NCBI GenBank assembly: GCA_025331565.1
Contig: JAFREQ010000026.1
Coordinates: forward strand, 1,922,001 to 1,986,000
Source of the DNA: Holacanthus passer
Taxonomy: Eukaryota; Chordata; Actinopteri; Pomacanthidae
Direction of reading: 5' to 3'
Length of the DNA stretch: 64,000 nt
Each line of letters starts with the position of its first letter. Position 1 is the first letter of the stretch. The notes under the pieces are model-generated. The model ran no database searches. It was not told the DNA's origin and was given only the letters and a program-made list of their open reading frames with translations. The position numbers were made by a program, and so were the translations under genes. This document shows, one piece after another, positions 62,001-63,437 of this stretch.

Positions 62001-63437
62001 TGTATTCTCACGTAAGCATGTGCACTACGATAAATGTCTTACTTATCATTGCTTTCCTCCCCAAGCCATGAGATACTTCTGCTGAACCTTTTGATATTCT
62101 TTTCATTTGGAAACTATAGTTCAGCCATGTGAGGACAAATATCTCTCTCGATCTCTCTCCTTCCAGATGAGGGCGCTCTGGCCTGTCAGTCCTGCTATGA
62201 AGGCTACACATCCATGGGAGGCATCTGTGTTTCTCAGTGTCTCATAGGCTTCTACAGCACTTCACAGGTGACAGCTTTGTGTGAATCTTACACATTGGCC
62301 TCATGAAAAGATGAATAACTTATTGGAGCTATAGCTACACTTTGGCACATCTGCTCTGTAAGTCATAGAGCTGTCGCTGTATAACAAACTCTCCTGTTGC
62401 TCCAGGGTTCTGAGTCCAAGAGTGATGAACCACTGTGCAAGGCGTGTGACCCTTCCTGCGTGGACTGTCGAGGTCCCAGCCTGTGGAACTGCACGGTGTG
62501 CCCCGCACTCCAGATCCTGGCTGATGATGGCCGCTGTCTGTCCTGCTGTGGAAATGAGACACACCACAATGATAAACCCATTCCCAGGGAGTGCTGTGAC
62601 TGCATGGTCTCACGAGGTAAACAAGAACAAACACTAGAACACACACAGATCACTGTATTGTGCACTCTTTTTGTTCCTGTGAAATAGGGAGTCATCCGTC
62701 ACATTCTTTCAAGTAATCATTCATTTGTAATGGTTTCACTGTATAATTCAACTCATTGATAGATTTCCCTCTGGGTAGACATGAGTTTCATCTTCCTGCC
62801 AAACAGTGGTTTCCAATATTTTAGAATGATGGTAAATATGTTCCTATTACAAGGAATTTTCCAAACTTTCCTGGCTTCTGGCCTTCACAGACAATACTGC
62901 ATTTCATTGAACCTTGTAAAACACACTCAGGGCAGATAGGGATTCATCAGTAACAAACCCAGTGTACAGATTACTTTTGCCTAATATAACCTAATGGTCT
63001 GCTCCATCCCTCTTTTCTCAGAGGAGTGCGTCATGGGGGTCAACTTTGTGATGAGGAAAGCTGAGGATTTAGAGGCTCAAGGCAGCATGACCAAACTCTT
63101 TGTCACTGCCTGTGTTTTACTTGCCCTCTCTGTGGGGGGAGTGATCTTCTTCTTCCTCAGTGCTCGGTCTAAATCACTTGCCATCGCACCCAAAACCAAA
63201 GCTGGAGGTTATAAGAAACTGGACACCAGTGAAGGCATTGCCTCACAACAGGCCACCTCGCCATTTGGGGAGTACAGCGACCGAATCATTGAATGTGAGG
63301 ATGATGAGGAAGATGAAGATGATGATATTGTGTACATGGGACAAGATGGGACGGTGTATCGGAAGTTCAAGTACGGACTCTTGGATGAAGATGAGATTGA
63401 GCTAGAGTATGACGATGAGAGCTACTCGTACAGATGA
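4385..63437 (+). CDS. pcsk5: Proprotein convertase subtilisin/kexin type 5, long isoform PC5B (35 exons, 5'-truncated)
   Basis: This is a calcium-dependent serine endoprotease that cleaves precursor proteins after paired basic residues in the trans-Golgi, at the cell surface and in the matrix. Joining 35 GT-AG exons gives 1794 codons plus stop, all in phase. Domain order (window residues): prodomain end and RIKR site 1-15; S8 catalytic domain about 16-385 with D85, H126, N227 and S300; P domain about 386-530 with RGD at 433-435; acidic linker about 515-545; Cys-rich furin-like repeats about 545-1660; transmembrane helix about 1682-1704; acidic tail to 1794. D-H, H-N and H-S spacings (41, 101, 174) equal those of furin. 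The very long Cys-rich domain plus transmembrane helix separates PC5B from furin and PACE4. Signal peptide and most of the prodomain lie upstream of the window. Teleosts have pcsk5a and pcsk5b duplicates; I cannot tell which this is. Confidence 0.97.
4439..4472 (+). repeat. 12-bp direct repeat (caagccccgccc) inside exon 1
   Basis: Identical 12-mers occur at 4439-4450 and 4461-4472, 22 bp apart, inside the Pro/Ser-rich linker after the activation site. Each contains a ccccgccc GC-box-like word. The duplication may have contributed to lengthening the linker. Confidence 0.85.
4538..5834 (+). other. Intron 1
   Basis: 1297 bp. Short TG-rich patches lie at about 4782-4803 and 5110-5132. Nothing else is recognised. 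A good pyrimidine tract (about 5778-5832) precedes the acceptor. Confidence 0.85.
5835..5978 (+). CDS. pcsk5: pcsk5 window exon 2: catalytic Asp
   Basis: 48 codons, phase 0-0. It encodes H-C-N-D-D ... G-A-W-K-R-G-Y-T-G-K-D and the subtilase Asp signature I-L-D-D-G-I-E. The catalytic Asp (residue 85) is codon 5934-5936. The exon ends H-P-D-L-A-Q-N-Y before donor gtgagt. Confidence 0.96.
5979..7027 (+). other. Intron 2
   Basis: 1049 bp. It contains TG-rich stretches (about 5979-6060 and 6170-6185) and a LINE-tail-like fragment at 6308-6355, described separately. Confidence 0.8.
6308..6355 (-). repeat. LINE 3'-tail-like fragment (GATAAGATA ... CAGTGGGG signature)
   Basis: 'aagataagata' is followed by 'cctttatacatcccacagtg'. 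The same signature occurs inverted at 11029-11080 and more diverged at 17566-17605 and 39912-39960. Fish LINEs of the CR1/L2/Rex group end in such short tandem repeats. Family assignment is a guess; the shared signature is directly visible. Confidence 0.6.
7028..7104 (+). CDS. pcsk5: pcsk5 window exon 3: catalytic domain
   Basis: 77 nt, phase 0 in and 2 out. It encodes D-H-H-A-S-F-D-V-N-G-N-D-M-D-P-M-P-R-Y-D-A-T-N-E-N then AA of a split Lys codon. The D-V-N-G-N-D-x-D-P-x-P-R-Y segment is a hallmark of the furin/PC family. Donor gtaaga. Confidence 0.96.
8593..8653 (+). repeat. (TG)27 microsatellite followed by CG alternation
   Basis: An uninterrupted TG dinucleotide array of 54 nt, followed by alternating CG/CA to about 8653. 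Purine-pyrimidine alternation of this length can adopt Z-DNA (family knowledge, not tested here). Confidence 0.95.
9298..9385 (+). repeat. Dispersed fish repeat fragment
   Basis: The segment 'tgcctccacgccggctac' with a following 'gccagaggcagtatatgtct' resembles the 5' part of a dispersed teleost repeat whose later part ('atatctcagaaa' ... 'ggcacaagcgtccacttgga') appears at about 30370-30560. Recognition is from memory. Confidence 0.45.
10277..10329 (+). repeat. Imperfect TG microsatellite
   Basis: TG units interrupted by AG at several points (gtgtagtgtgagtgtgtgtg pattern). It explains the Cys/Val-rich open frames in this area. Confidence 0.9.
10824..10912 (+). CDS. pcsk5: pcsk5 window exon 4: catalytic His
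   Basis: 89 nt, phase 2 in and 1 out. It completes K-H-G-T-R-C-A-G-E-V; the catalytic His (residue 126) is codon 10825-10827 in the H-G-T-R-C subtilase His signature. It continues A-A-A-N-N-T-H-C-I-V-G-I-A-Y-N-A-K-I-G. N-N-T is a potential N-glycosylation site. Donor gtgagt. Confidence 0.96.
11029..11080 (+). repeat. LINE 3'-tail-like fragment ending in (TTATC)n
   Basis: 'aatttccccactgtgggacg' then 'aataaaggtttatc' and a short TTATC tandem. It is the reverse complement of the signature at 6308-6355, so two copies lie in opposite orientation about 4.7 kb apart. Confidence 0.65.
11082..11330 (+). repeat. Terminal part of a fish DNA-transposon-like repeat
   Basis: It contains 'ctcctgtcccaacttgtttg', 'catgttgctggcatcaaatt' and ends 'ttttttggaatcagggttgt'. 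These are phrases of an abundant teleost interspersed repeat. The terminal 'caacttttttggaatcaggg' looks like a transposon terminal repeat. I am not sure of its superfamily. Confidence 0.55.
11781..11953 (+). CDS. pcsk5: pcsk5 window exon 5: catalytic domain core
   Basis: 173 nt, phase 1 in and 0 out. It encodes V-R-M-L-D-G-D-V-T-D-M-V-E-A-K and the family hallmark S-A-S-W-G-P-D-D-D-G-K-T-V-D-G-P, then R-Q-A-F-E-N-G-I-R-M. The donor is the weak gtgggc after ATG; no other GT restores the next exon's frame with conserved sequence. Confidence 0.95.
11954..15365 (+). other. Intron 5
   Basis: 3412 bp. TG-rich patches lie at about 12615-12645. No exon or RNA gene recognised. The 278-codon minus-strand open frame at 12047-12883 has low-complexity Ser/His/Leu-rich composition and no family resemblance. 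Confidence 0.75.
15366..15578 (+). CDS. pcsk5: pcsk5 window exon 6: oxyanion-hole Asn
   Basis: 71 codons, phase 0-0. It encodes G-R-K-G-R-G-S-I-F-V-W-A-S-G-N-G-G-R-S; the oxyanion Asn (residue 227) is codon 15408-15410. It continues D-H-C-S-C-D-G-Y-T-N-S-I-Y-T-I-S-I-S-S and E-S-G-R-K-P-W-Y-L-E-E-C-S-S-T-L, all furin-family core. Donor gtaagc. A SINE fragment begins a few bases into the following intron. Confidence 0.96.
15585..15720 (-). repeat. tRNA-derived SINE fragment, minus strand
   Basis: Read on the minus strand it has an A-box-like 'ttggtagctgaatgagct', then 'ttgttgcatgtcataacccc' and 'ctctgtcactttccaataaa'. This matches the order of a widespread teleost tRNA-SINE (tRNA head, 'gcatgtcat', CT-rich body, 'aataaa' tail). 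Its tail lies within about 10 nt of the exon 6 donor. Confidence 0.55.
16676..16945 (+). repeat. Extended pyrimidine-rich tract before exon 7
   Basis: Roughly 270 bp of the + strand is dominated by C and T (ctctctgtctgtctg, ttctccctcccttcc and similar). It serves as an unusually long polypyrimidine region for the exon 7 acceptor. Confidence 0.7.
16950..17050 (+). CDS. pcsk5: pcsk5 window exon 7: catalytic Ser
   Basis: 101 nt, phase 0 in and 2 out. It encodes I-T-T-D-L-R-H-R-C-T-D-S-H-T-G-T-S-A-S-A-P-M-A-A-A-I-I; the nucleophile Ser (residue 300) is codon 16998-17000 in G-T-S-A-S-A-P. The residue after M-A-A is Ala where furin and mammalian PC5 have Gly. Ends A-L-E-A plus AA, donor gtaaga. 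Confidence 0.96.
17051..22070 (+). other. Intron 7
   Basis: 5020 bp, AT-rich. It holds a weak LINE-tail-like fragment (17566-17605). I see no exon, RNA gene or long repeat otherwise. Short open frames here look like chance. Confidence 0.75.
17566..17605 (-). repeat. Diverged LINE 3'-tail-like fragment
   Basis: 'aagataagataaaaacttca' followed by 'ttaatcctgaaggaaattct'. It has the same order as the 6308 copy but is more diverged. Confidence 0.45.
22071..22174 (+). CDS. pcsk5: pcsk5 window exon 8: end of catalytic core
   Basis: 104 nt, phase 2 in and 1 out. It encodes N-P-L-L-T-W-R-D-V-Q-H-I-I-V-K-T-S-R-A-G-H-L-S-A-P-D-W-K-T-N-A-A-G-Y-N. The final Asn joins V-S from the next exon to make an N-V-S sequon. 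Donor gtacat. Confidence 0.96.
22182..22199 (+). repeat. (CA)9 microsatellite
   Basis: An 18-nt CA array starting 8 nt past the exon 8 boundary, at the head of the composite repeat that follows. Confidence 0.9.
22205..22710 (+). repeat. Composite fish repeat with telomere-like (CCCTAA)-related tracts
   Basis: Two related halves are visible. The first (about 22220-22440) begins 'gaggacattacctcgactta' and has degenerate 'cctaacctctaacctaaact'. The second (about 22455-22705) begins 'ccatggggacactccattga' and holds 'cttaccctaaccctaacctt'. Both carry 'gtccccac' and 'ccatgggg' words in inverted arrangement, and CA arrays border the unit (22433-22451, 22686-22708). It is familiar as an interspersed teleost repeat rather than a true telomere. 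Confidence 0.65.
23965..24082 (+). CDS. pcsk5: pcsk5 window exon 9: catalytic/P-domain junction
   Basis: 118 nt, phase 1 in and 2 out. It encodes V-S-H-L-Y-G-F-G-L-M-D-A-E-A-M-V-K-E-A-E-Q-W, the conserved end of the catalytic domain, then C-V-E-S-A-D-R-Q-I at the start of the P domain. The donor is gtagac, a weak match. Confidence 0.95.
24186..24640 (-). pseudogene. Degraded Tc1/mariner-type transposase
   Basis: On the minus strand 'ggaagaacctgacttgcctg' and following bases translate as E-E-P-D-L-P-A-Q-S-P-G-L, then K-H-L-W-D-E-L. That is a decayed form of the 'DWPAQSPDLNPIEHLWDELE' block near the third catalytic acidic residue of Tc1-like DDE transposases. The element is truncated and has many stops and lesions, so it is inactive. 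Outer limits are approximate and no inverted repeats were found. Confidence 0.7.
24951..25015 (+). repeat. Compound (CT)9(CA)23 microsatellite
   Basis: A CT array (24951-24968) runs straight into a CA array (24969-25015). The CA part is complementary to the TG array at 28381-28445 in the same transcript. Confidence 0.95.
25322..25338 (+). repeat. Poly-A run
   Basis: 17 consecutive A. It may mark the end of an old retroposed element, but no body was recognised upstream. Confidence 0.85.
26871..27095 (+). repeat. Dispersed fish repeat (unknown class)
   Basis: It includes 'ccaaagcgctttacgatttg', 'cattcatccattcacgtgcc', 'catcgtcttgcccaaagacg' and 'gaggagctggggatcaaccc', phrases in the order of a very common teleost interspersed repeat. 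The two open frames across it are not genes. Confidence 0.6.
27929..28117 (+). CDS. pcsk5: pcsk5 window exon 10: P domain with RGD
   Basis: 189 nt, phase 2 at both ends, so skipping would keep frame and remove 63 residues. It encodes R-T-I-R-P-E-H-V-V-R-S-V-Y-K-A-T-G-C-T-D-N-P-N, then L-E-H-V-V-V-R-I-T-I-T-H-P-R-R-G-D-L, then L-T-S-P-S-G-T-K-S-Q-L-L-A-N. The RGD at 28053-28061 is conserved across convertases. Donor gtaaag. Confidence 0.96.
28118..28447 (+). other. Intron 10
   Basis: 330 bp, ending in a 65-nt TG array followed directly by the acceptor AG. No conventional polypyrimidine tract is present. The nearest branchpoint-like word is 'ctgat' at about 28371-28375, and no AG dinucleotide occurs between it and the acceptor. 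Confidence 0.9.
28381..28447 (+). promoter_or_regulatory. (TG)32 tract fused to the exon 11 3' splice site
   Basis: TG repeats fill 28381-28445 and the acceptor AG is 28446-28447, so the array occupies the polypyrimidine position. In human CFTR intron 8 a UG repeat just upstream of a short T tract is bound by TDP-43 and lowers exon 9 inclusion. A similar influence here is inference. Confidence 0.8.
28448..28584 (+). CDS. pcsk5: pcsk5 window exon 11: P domain
   Basis: 137 nt, phase 2 in and 1 out, so skipping would shift the frame. It encodes R-L-F-D-H-S-M-E-G-F-K-N-W-E-F-M-T-T-H-C-W-G-E-K-A-A-G-D-W-V-L-E-I-Y-D, the most conserved P-domain block. Donor gtatgg. Confidence 0.96.
28585..29150 (+). 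other. Intron 11
   Basis: 566 bp. Nothing recognised apart from the splice signals. Confidence 0.85.
29151..29282 (+). CDS. pcsk5: pcsk5 window exon 12: P-domain end and acidic linker
   Basis: 132 nt, phase 1-1. It encodes G-K-L-K-E-W-S-L-V-L-Y-G-T-S, the end of the P domain, then a Ser/Pro/Glu-rich linker (L-R-S-E-K-P-R-S-T ... T-D-E-E-F-T-E-E-Y-N). The linker is a few residues shorter than I recall in mammals and lower in conservation. Confidence 0.95.
29556..29658 (+). CDS. pcsk5: pcsk5 window exon 13: start of Cys-rich domain
   Basis: 103 nt, phase 1 in and 2 out. It encodes G-P-C-D-S-E-C-N-E-N-G-C-E-G-P-G-P-H-H-C-I-N-C, first furin-like repeat, and K-N-N-T-R with an N-glycosylation sequon seen at the same place in mammalian PC5. 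Weak donor gttgga. The 273-bp intron before it holds nothing notable. Confidence 0.95.
30370..30560 (+). repeat. Dispersed fish repeat fragment
   Basis: 'caatatctcagaaacacctg', 'ggcacaagcgtccacttgga' (spanning a T run), 'ctcaactgattagaatttgt', 'gaaggtcactgtgaccctgt' and 'atgccataactcaggaacag' occur in the order of a common teleost interspersed repeat. Its 5' part appears near 9298. Confidence 0.55.
30602..30680 (+). repeat. Dispersed retroposon-tail-like fragment
   Basis: 'agaatcagctttattgaacg' followed by 'acacatacaaggaatttgac' matches my memory of a widespread fish retroposon end. The class is uncertain. Confidence 0.45.
33170..33363 (+). CDS. pcsk5: pcsk5 window exon 14: Cys-rich repeats
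   Basis: 194 nt, phase 2 in and 1 out. It encodes R-M-C-V-S-E-C-P-S-G-F-F-R-D-D-R-K-R-C-K-K-C, C-E-T-C-V-G-S-R-S-D-Q-C-T-T-C and N-T-C-V-A-N-C, two furin-like units. Donor gtacgt. Confidence 0.96.
33364..35745 (+). other. Intron 14
   Basis: 2382 bp. Its last 300 bp are strongly pyrimidine-rich, which keeps the exon 15 frame open far upstream and produces a 191-codon open frame (35259-35834) that is mostly intron. Confidence 0.8.
35746..35830 (+). CDS. pcsk5: pcsk5 window exon 15: Cys-rich repeat
   Basis: 85 nt, phase 1 in and 2 out. It encodes D-S-N-I-C-R-R-C-P-E-N-C-K-R-C-T-T-S-N-I-C-T-E-C-K-P-G-M. Donor gtaagc; read-through would stop at the TAA inside the donor. Confidence 0.95.
37005..37165. 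repeat. Possible hAT-type MITE fragment
   Basis: 'gcagggcttcccaactgttt', 'gggagccaaattgagtaaac' and 'gaagaacctctga' resemble a fish non-autonomous DNA element starting 'cagggctccccaacc'. No matching right terminus was established. Confidence 0.35.
37459..37510 (+). repeat. (CA)n/(CG)n microsatellite
   Basis: A CA array, a short CGCGCGC block, then cacg-type units. It has Z-DNA-like alternation. Confidence 0.9.
38145..38248 (+). CDS. pcsk5: pcsk5 window exon 16: Cys-rich repeat
   Basis: 104 nt, phase 2 in and 1 out. It encodes S-L-Q-G-N-K-C-Q-M-T-C-D-P-G-T-Y-Y-N-G, then C-E-P-C-H-R-A-C-A-T-C-A. Donor gtagga; the next intron is only 145 bp. Confidence 0.96.
38394..38532 (+). CDS. pcsk5: pcsk5 window exon 17: Cys-rich repeat
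   Basis: 139 nt, phase 1 in and 2 out. It encodes G-T-G-I-E-A-C-T-K-C-A-D-G-Y-L-L-E-D-W-R-C-V-S-T-C, then S-D-N-G-Q-V-Q-R-S-C-K. Donor gtgagt. Confidence 0.96.
38533..39685 (+). other. Intron 17
   Basis: 1153 bp. No recognised feature besides splice sites. Confidence 0.82.
39686..39801 (+). CDS. pcsk5: pcsk5 window exon 18: last exon shared by PC5A and PC5B
   Basis: 116 nt, phase 2 in and 1 out. It encodes K-C-D-H-S-C-H-E-C-L-G-P-G-E-R-N-C-S-S-C, then A-C-V-V-S-T-I-C-K-D plus G. The single trailing G joins either CA of the PC5A exon (giving Ala) or GA of exon 19 (giving Gly). This is the isoform branch point. Donor gtgagt. Confidence 0.96.
39912..39960 (-). repeat. LINE 3'-tail-like fragment
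   Basis: 'tagataagataagattatta' then 'attcgtccctcagtgggcaa'. This is the fourth recognisable copy of the GATAAGATA/CAGTGGG signature in the window. Confidence 0.55.
40261..40286 (+). repeat. Poly-T run
   Basis: 26 consecutive T, about 1.2 kb upstream of the PC5A exon. It could be the poly-A tail of an inverted retroposon; no body was recognised. Confidence 0.9.
41472..41587 (+). CDS. pcsk5: pcsk5 alternative terminal exon of the short isoform PC5A
   Basis: 116 nt including the TGA at 41585-41587. With the G from exon 18 it encodes a 38-residue C-terminus starting A-N-E-E-S-W-A-E-G-S-F-C-V and containing L-V-K-K-N-N-L-C-Q-R-K-V-L-Q-Q-L-C-C. This is nearly identical to the mammalian PC5A-specific tail as I recall it, also 38 residues. 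The acceptor is 'ggaaag' before CA. PC5A lacks the transmembrane helix and is soluble; in mammals it goes to the regulated secretory pathway and binds the surface through its Cys-rich domain. Reading frame alone would not reveal this exon; the family match does. Confidence 0.93.
41588..41890 (+). terminator. Proposed PC5A 3' UTR with two poly(A) signals
   Basis: AATAAA hexamers at 41862-41867 and 41870-41875 lie about 275-290 nt after the PC5A stop. They are followed at once by a GT-rich 'gtgtcggtattttgtg' (41877-41892), the usual layout of a cleavage/polyadenylation site. Confidence 0.75.
42222..42262 (+). repeat. (AC)20 microsatellite
   Basis: About 41 nt of alternating AC, roughly 330 bp past the PC5A poly(A) signals. 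Confidence 0.93.
42623..42911. mobile_element. Non-autonomous hAT-like element (MITE) with 13-bp terminal inverted repeats
   Basis: The left end 'gggatgcaccgat' (42623-42635) is the exact reverse complement of the right end 'atcggtgcatccc' (42899-42911). The element is about 289 bp and has no coding capacity. The 'GGGATGCACCGAT' end is familiar from vertebrate hAT-type elements. I could not find a clear 8-bp target duplication. Confidence 0.75.
46103..46135 (+). repeat. (CA)n microsatellite
   Basis: About 33 nt of uninterrupted CA. Confidence 0.93.
46873..46950. repeat. AT-only low-complexity stretch
   Basis: A poly-A run followed by alternating and palindromic TA-rich sequence ('atatataatatattatataa' and similar). 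It may form hairpins or be polymorphic in length. Confidence 0.85.
47657..47678 (+). repeat. (TG)11 microsatellite
   Basis: 22 nt of TG, about 500 bp upstream of exon 19. Confidence 0.9.
48174..48276 (+). CDS. pcsk5: pcsk5 window exon 19: first PC5B-specific exon
   Basis: 103 nt, phase 1 in and 2 out. It encodes G-E-Y-L-S-P-H-K-K-C-H-L-C-D-V-T-C-L-Q-C-S-G-P-E-R-E-D-C-T-S-C, continuing the furin-like repeat pattern. Donor gtaaga. Confidence 0.95.
48277..48850 (+). other. Intron 19
   Basis: 574 bp. No recognised feature. Confidence 0.85.
48851..48987 (+). CDS. pcsk5: pcsk5 window exon 20: Cys-rich repeat
   Basis: 137 nt, phase 2 in and 1 out. It encodes L-F-D-D-G-L-C-H-I-H-C, R-Q-C-H-L-C-H-H-S-C-Q-E-C, D-N-C-S-S-C-D-T. 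The F-D-D-G and C-H-x-C-H-H-x-C blocks match mammalian PC5B. Donor gtacac. Confidence 0.95.
48988..50466 (+). other. Intron 20
   Basis: 1479 bp. It has a T/G homopolymer stretch (49029-49050) and a CA array (50066-50091). Nothing else recognised. Confidence 0.82.
50066..50091 (+). repeat. (CA)13 microsatellite
   Basis: About 26 nt of CA in intron 20. Confidence 0.9.
50467..50667 (+). CDS. pcsk5: pcsk5 window exon 21: Cys-rich repeats
   Basis: 201 nt, phase 1-1. It encodes F-F-Q-G-Q-C-R-H-V-C-P-E-G-Y, W-C-E-H-C-P-A-D-C-V-I-C, D-H-C-L-H-C-S-P-G-H and R-C-I-P-L-E-C-S-A. Donor gtgaga. Confidence 0.95.
50668..52422 (+). other. Intron 21
   Basis: 1755 bp. It contains a CTCTT pentanucleotide array (51835-51864). 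Nothing else recognised. Confidence 0.82.
51835..51864 (+). repeat. (CTCTT)6 pentanucleotide microsatellite
   Basis: Six exact tandem copies of CTCTT. A pyrimidine-only repeat of this type resembles PTB-binding sequence (family knowledge). Confidence 0.95.
52423..52491 (+). CDS. pcsk5: pcsk5 window exon 22: Cys-rich repeat
   Basis: 69 nt, phase 1-1. It encodes G-E-V-A-D-A-E-N-D-D-C-L-P-C-D-E-G-C-K-Q-C-K-A; G-E-V at the start and the C-x-P-C-x-E-G-C pattern match mammalian PC5B. Donor gtaagc. Confidence 0.93.
52492..56566 (+). other. Intron 22
   Basis: 4075 bp. It has TG-rich patches (54168-54186, 55057-55076), a pyrimidine-rich block (55440-55575) and no recognised exon or RNA gene. Confidence 0.78.
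56567..56627 (+). CDS. pcsk5: pcsk5 window exon 23: small Cys-rich exon
   Basis: 61 nt, phase 1 in and 2 out. It encodes K-N-L-G-D-Q-T-R-E-T-V-C-L-K-C-E-D-H-Y-Y-Q (last codon split). It is the shortest exon in the window and is held by phase with its neighbours. Donor gtaggt; the next intron is only 87 bp. Confidence 0.9.
56715..56860 (+). CDS. pcsk5: pcsk5 window exon 24: Cys-rich repeats
   Basis: 146 nt, phase 2 in and 1 out. It encodes G-C-H-R-S-C-P-D-R-T-Y-S, V-C-A-P-C-E-D-E-R-C-E-I-C and Q-C-Y-W-C-E-D-G-F-Y-V-F. The C-Y-W-C-E-x-G-F block is a strong PC5B match. Donor gtagat. Confidence 0.96.
56861..57261 (+). other. Intron 24
   Basis: 401 bp, AT-rich. No recognised feature. Confidence 0.85.
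57262..57468 (+). CDS. pcsk5: pcsk5 window exon 25: Cys-rich repeats
   Basis: 207 nt, phase 1-1. It encodes D-G-E-C-V-D-H-C-K-K-G-F-F-V-D-R, C-E-P-C-H-R-A-C-R-T-C-G-G-P, D-C-D-S-C-E-E-G-F and a less conserved end T-F-S-V-C-A-E-K-Y-F-T-N. Donor gtacgg is weak but gives the right phase for the next exon. Confidence 0.93.
57753..57836 (+). CDS. pcsk5: pcsk5 window exon 26: Cys-rich repeat
   Basis: 84 nt, phase 1-1. It encodes S-Q-G-H-C-E-S-C-H-P-S-C-K-S-C-S-G-A-G-K-E-N-C-S-S-C-S-S. C-H-x-S-C-K-x-C matches mammalian PC5. Donor gtaaac. Confidence 0.95.
58067..58253 (+). CDS. pcsk5: pcsk5 window exon 27: Cys-rich repeats
   Basis: 187 nt, phase 1 in and 2 out. It encodes T-C-M-S-H-C-P-S-G-T-F-A-N, Q-C-D-D-C-S-K-G-C-V-T-C, Q-C-Q-R-C-R-S-G-L-Y-L-H-D-G-V-C-V-V-E-C-Q. 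The donor gtgctg is weak and the following intron is 101 bp; retention would reach a stop at 58279-58281. Confidence 0.94.
58355..58569 (+). CDS. pcsk5: pcsk5 window exon 28: Cys-rich repeats
   Basis: 215 nt, phase 2 in and 1 out. It encodes R-G-F-P-Q-G-G-V-C-Q-P-C-A-P-E-C-A-S-C-Q-G-N-S-S-Y-C (with an N-S-S sequon), then C-R-S-R-C-L-E-G-Y-Y and C-H-R-C-S-V-H-C-R-E-C. Donor gtaagt. Confidence 0.95.
58570..59506 (+). other. Intron 28
   Basis: 937 bp. A purine-rich 'gaggaggaggatgaggagga' stretch lies near 58670-58740. Otherwise nothing recognised. Confidence 0.82.
59507..59749 (+). CDS. pcsk5: pcsk5 window exon 29: Cys-rich repeats
   Basis: 243 nt, phase 1-1. It encodes K-C-D-L-Y-Y-F-L-Y-E-D-R-C-V-D-D-C-P-R-G-F-F, C-V-R-C-H-V-D-C-A-S-C-D-G-P-G, and N-G-E-C-L-A-L-C-P-N-N-T-Y-Y. 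It contains an N-N-T sequon. The following intron is 110 bp. Confidence 0.96.
59860..60093 (+). CDS. pcsk5: pcsk5 window exon 30: Cys-rich repeats
   Basis: 234 nt, phase 1-1. It encodes D-C-A-R-S-C-L-T-C-S-G, C-L-S-C-D-T-N-R-R, R-C-S-Q-R-S-Y-I-D, and C-Q-Q-C-H-K-L-C-N-R-C-S-G-P-G-K-D-H-C-L-S-C. Donor gtaagt. Confidence 0.96.
60094..60655 (+). other. Intron 30
   Basis: 562 bp. It contains a near-palindromic pair, 'gttgggtgtctatgg' (60418-60432) and 'ccatagacatccaagaattg' (60457-60476), that could form a stem. No other feature. The acceptor 'aattag' has a poor pyrimidine tract. Confidence 0.8.
60656..60836 (+). CDS. pcsk5: pcsk5 window exon 31: Cys-rich repeats
   Basis: 181 nt, phase 1 in and 2 out. 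It encodes N-D-T-C-V-L-K-C-P-V-G-Y-Y-A-E-D-K-D, C-E-C-C-H-F-S-C-Q-S-C-V-G-H-H-S-V-Q-C, and S-S-C-V-E-L-C-S-E. The first codon is split and creates an N-D-T sequon. Weak donor gttaga; the next intron is 85 bp, the shortest in the window. Confidence 0.94.
60922..61139 (+). CDS. pcsk5: pcsk5 window exon 32: Cys-rich repeats
   Basis: 218 nt, phase 2 in and 1 out. It encodes M-V-C-E-R-C-D-P-S-C-S-R-C-W-G-H-G-N-R-N-C-L-S-C, G-Q-C-L-Q-S-C-P-S-S-Y-Y, and C-H-K-C-H-P-T-C-K-T-C-R. Donor gtaaaa. Confidence 0.96.
61140..62166 (+). other. Intron 32
   Basis: 1027 bp. It contains a minus-strand SINE fragment (about 61800-61975). Nothing else recognised. Confidence 0.82.
61800..61975 (-). repeat. tRNA-derived SINE fragment, minus strand
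   Basis: On the minus strand 'caggttcgagtctacccagg' contains a clear pol III B-box (GGTTCGAGTCT). It is preceded by an A-box-like 'tcctggtagcctgaccatg' and followed by 'cttgtcatctttctcccctt' and a CT-rich body. The order matches the common teleost tRNA-SINE and the more decayed copy at 15585-15720. It is not a functional tRNA gene: no cloverleaf of normal length. Confidence 0.65.
62167..62267 (+). CDS. pcsk5: pcsk5 window exon 33: Cys-rich repeat
   Basis: 101 nt, phase 1 in and 0 out. It encodes D-E-G-A-L-A-C-Q-S-C-Y-E-G-Y-T-S-M-G-G-I-C-V-S-Q-C-L-I-G-F-Y-S. The M-G-G-I-C block matches mammalian PC5B. Donor gtgaca; the next intron is 138 bp. Confidence 0.95.
62406..62616 (+). CDS. pcsk5: pcsk5 window exon 34: end of Cys-rich domain
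   Basis: 211 nt, phase 0 in and 1 out. It encodes C-K-A-C-D-P-S-C-V-D-C-R-G-P, W-N-C-T-V-C-P-A, then C-L-S-C-C-G-N-E-T and P-R-E-C-C-D-C. The paired C-C motifs near the end are typical of PC5B. N-C-T and N-E-T are sequons. Donor gtaaac. Confidence 0.96.
62617..63021 (+). other. Intron 34
   Basis: 405 bp. No recognised feature. Confidence 0.85.
63022..63437 (+). CDS. pcsk5: pcsk5 window exon 35: transmembrane helix and cytoplasmic tail
   Basis: 416 nt including TGA at 63435-63437. A juxtamembrane segment is followed by a hydrophobic helix at about 63096-63164 (L-F-V-T-A-C-V-L-L-A-L-S-V-G-G-V-I-F-F-F-L). The tail has A-G-G-Y-K-K-L and two acidic clusters flanking I-V-Y-M-G-Q-D-G-T-V-Y-R-K-F-K-Y-G-L-L, nearly identical to mammalian PC5B. 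In mammals these clusters bind PACS-1 and direct trans-Golgi localisation. The protein ends S-Y-S-Y-R, where I recall S-Y-S-Y-Y-Q in mammals. Confidence 0.97.
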
